NCBI GenBank assembly: GCA_902772795.1
Contig: CACYBZ010000220.1
Location: 1 to 6,946, forward strand
DNA from: an uncultured Ruminococcus sp.
GTDB taxonomy: Bacteria > Bacillota > Clostridia > Oscillospirales > Acutalibacteraceae
Reading direction: 5' to 3'
DNA: 6,946 nucleotides
The position numbers and the translations under genes were made by a program. Of the stretch, positions 6,241 to 6,946 are shown in pieces; the first letter of the stretch is position 1, and each line of letters begins with the position of its first letter. The notes beneath the pieces were generated by a model. That model saw only the letters and a list, made by a program, of their open reading frames with translations. It was not told where the DNA came from and ran no database searches.

Positions 6241-6268
6241 AACATTAGTAAAATACAATACTTTTATT

Positions 6269-6297
6269 ATGATAATATATTGTGCATAAAAAATCAA
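6269..6297 (-). promoter_or_regulatory. SigA-type promoter of the amino-acid ABC transporter operon
   Basis: On the minus strand a -35 box TTGATT (6292-6297, 4/6) lies exactly 17 nt from a -10 box TATCAT (6269-6274, 5/6). The start would be near 6262, giving a leader of about 38 nt. A perfect dyad TATTAT-G-ATAATA (6265-6277) overlaps the -10 box and could be an operator, though the region is A/T-rich. No riboswitch fits the short leader. Confidence 0.65.
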
Positions 6298-6374
6298 GTA
6301 ACATATTTGTCATAAACAGTATTTTTGTAAAAAGTCGTTTCAGATAATCATCTGTTAATCTATACCAGAACAAT

Positions 6375-6412
6375 AAAAAGGACAACTGCCTGAAAATCAG
6401 GAAATTGTCCTT
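6375..6412 (-). terminator. Intrinsic terminator of groEL
   Basis: On the minus strand AAGGACAA (6405-6412) pairs with TTGTCCTT (6378-6385); above a 3x3 internal loop CCTGA (6397-6401) pairs with TCAGG (6389-6393) around a TTT loop. Five T residues follow, two of them shared with the stem. It lies about 28 nt after the groEL stop codon and separates groEL from the transporter operon. Confidence 0.9.
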
Positions 6413-6439
6413 CTGCACAGAAAAATTGAGTTTTATCGC

Positions 6440-6946
6440 TTAATACATTCCGCCCATGTCAGGTGCCGGTGCGGGAGGTGTGGGCTCTTTGATATCGGCA
6501 ACCAGTGATTCCGTAGTGAGTACCATTGCGGCAACAGATGCGGCATTCTGCAATGCGGAACGGGTTACCTTTGTGGGGTCAATAATACCTGCTGAAAGCA
6601 TATCGACATATTCTTCAGTAAGTGCATTGAAACCATAACCGTTCTTGCCACTCTCTTTGATTTTTTCGACAATTACCGAACCTTCCAGACCTGCATTGGC
6701 GGCAATTTGTCTGATGGGTTCTTCCAGTGCTTTGAGTACGATTGCCATACCTGTCTTTTCATCGCCTTCTGCACTTTCCAATGCCTTTTCTACGTCGGGG
6801 ATAGCATTCATCAATGCTGTTCCGCCTCCTGCAACAATTCCTTCTTCTACTGCTGCCTTTGTTGCAGAAAGAGCATCTTCAATTCTGAGTTTCTTTTCTT
6901 TCATTTCGATTTCTGTGGCTGCACCGACTTTAATGACAGCTACACC
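6440..6946 (-). CDS. groEL: Chaperonin GroEL (60 kDa), C-terminal part
   Basis: This is the last 168 residues of GroEL; the gene continues past the window edge, where the visible frame opens with [14 protein letters not shown]. GroEL forms a cytosolic double ring that folds proteins inside its cavity with GroES and ATP. The fragment covers the end of the intermediate domain and the second half of the equatorial domain. It keeps the catalytic Asp equivalent to E. coli D398 (fragment D24 in RIEDAL), the VAGGGTA nucleotide-binding turn (38-44) and [12 protein letters not shown], whose Asp matches E. coli D495. The end, Pro/Ala-rich then MGGMY, is a short form of the Gly-Gly-Met tail of E. coli. 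groES would be expected upstream, outside the window. An ATG at 6904 is internal and not the start. Confidence 0.98.
   Translation of the reverse strand, partial: GVAVIKVGAATEIEMKEKKLRIEDALSATKAAVEEGIVAGGGTALMNAIPDVEKALESAEGDEKTGMAIVLKALEEPIRQIAANAGLEGSVIVEKIKESGKNGYGFNALTEEYVDMLSAGIIDPTKVTRSALQNAASVAAMVLTTESLVADIKEPTPPAPAPDMGGMY

Noticed and set aside
6225..6262. Riboswitch or T-box leader ahead of the amino-acid transporter operon
   Set aside because: The predicted leader is only about 38 nt, too short for such an element, and no T-box or other conserved motif is visible.

Overview
This is a stretch of a low-to-moderate-GC bacterial chromosome in which every credible gene lies on the minus strand, so transcription runs from high to low coordinates. 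Gene content points to a Gram-positive Clostridia-type Firmicute, possibly of the Ruminococcus/Oscillospiraceae group. The clues are SigA-like promoters, strong GGAGG-type ribosome binding sites, a lipobox-anchored binding protein, and a BMP-domain protein type I associate with that group. The genus is inference from protein style only.

Layout in transcription order. (1) 6946-6440: the 3' end of groEL, closed by a strong intrinsic terminator (6375-6412). (2) 6297-3839: a polar amino-acid ABC transporter operon with its own promoter, coding for a binding lipoprotein, a permease and an ATPase. A hairpin sits between the first two genes, the last two overlap by 11 bp, and an intrinsic terminator (3781-3819) ends the unit. 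(3) 3727-2822: a 1-phosphofructokinase-like PfkB sugar kinase standing alone. (4) 2737-92: a second promoter, then a 644-residue protein joining a ParB-like N-terminal region to a BMP/Med-type nucleoside-binding domain, followed 21 nt later by a small metallophosphoesterase. (5) 82-1: a G/C-rich, hairpin-forming intergenic repeat cut by the window edge.

The most striking observation is the ABC transporter binding protein (5388-6224). Its signal peptide and lipobox are normal, but the two halves of the amino-acid-binding (SBP_bac_3) domain are in swapped order. The segment that normally starts after the first hinge strand comes first and runs to the canonical C-terminal helices. A Gly/Thr/Ser/Pro-rich linker follows, then the segment that normally begins the mature protein. 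Each half is present once, in one unbroken frame, with a good promoter and ribosome binding site. This looks like a natural circular permutation in an otherwise ordinary transporter operon.

A second unusual protein is the ParB-like/BMP fusion, which has no signal peptide and so probably acts in the cytoplasm rather than as a transporter component. The rest (groEL, permease, ATPase, fruK-like kinase) is conventional.
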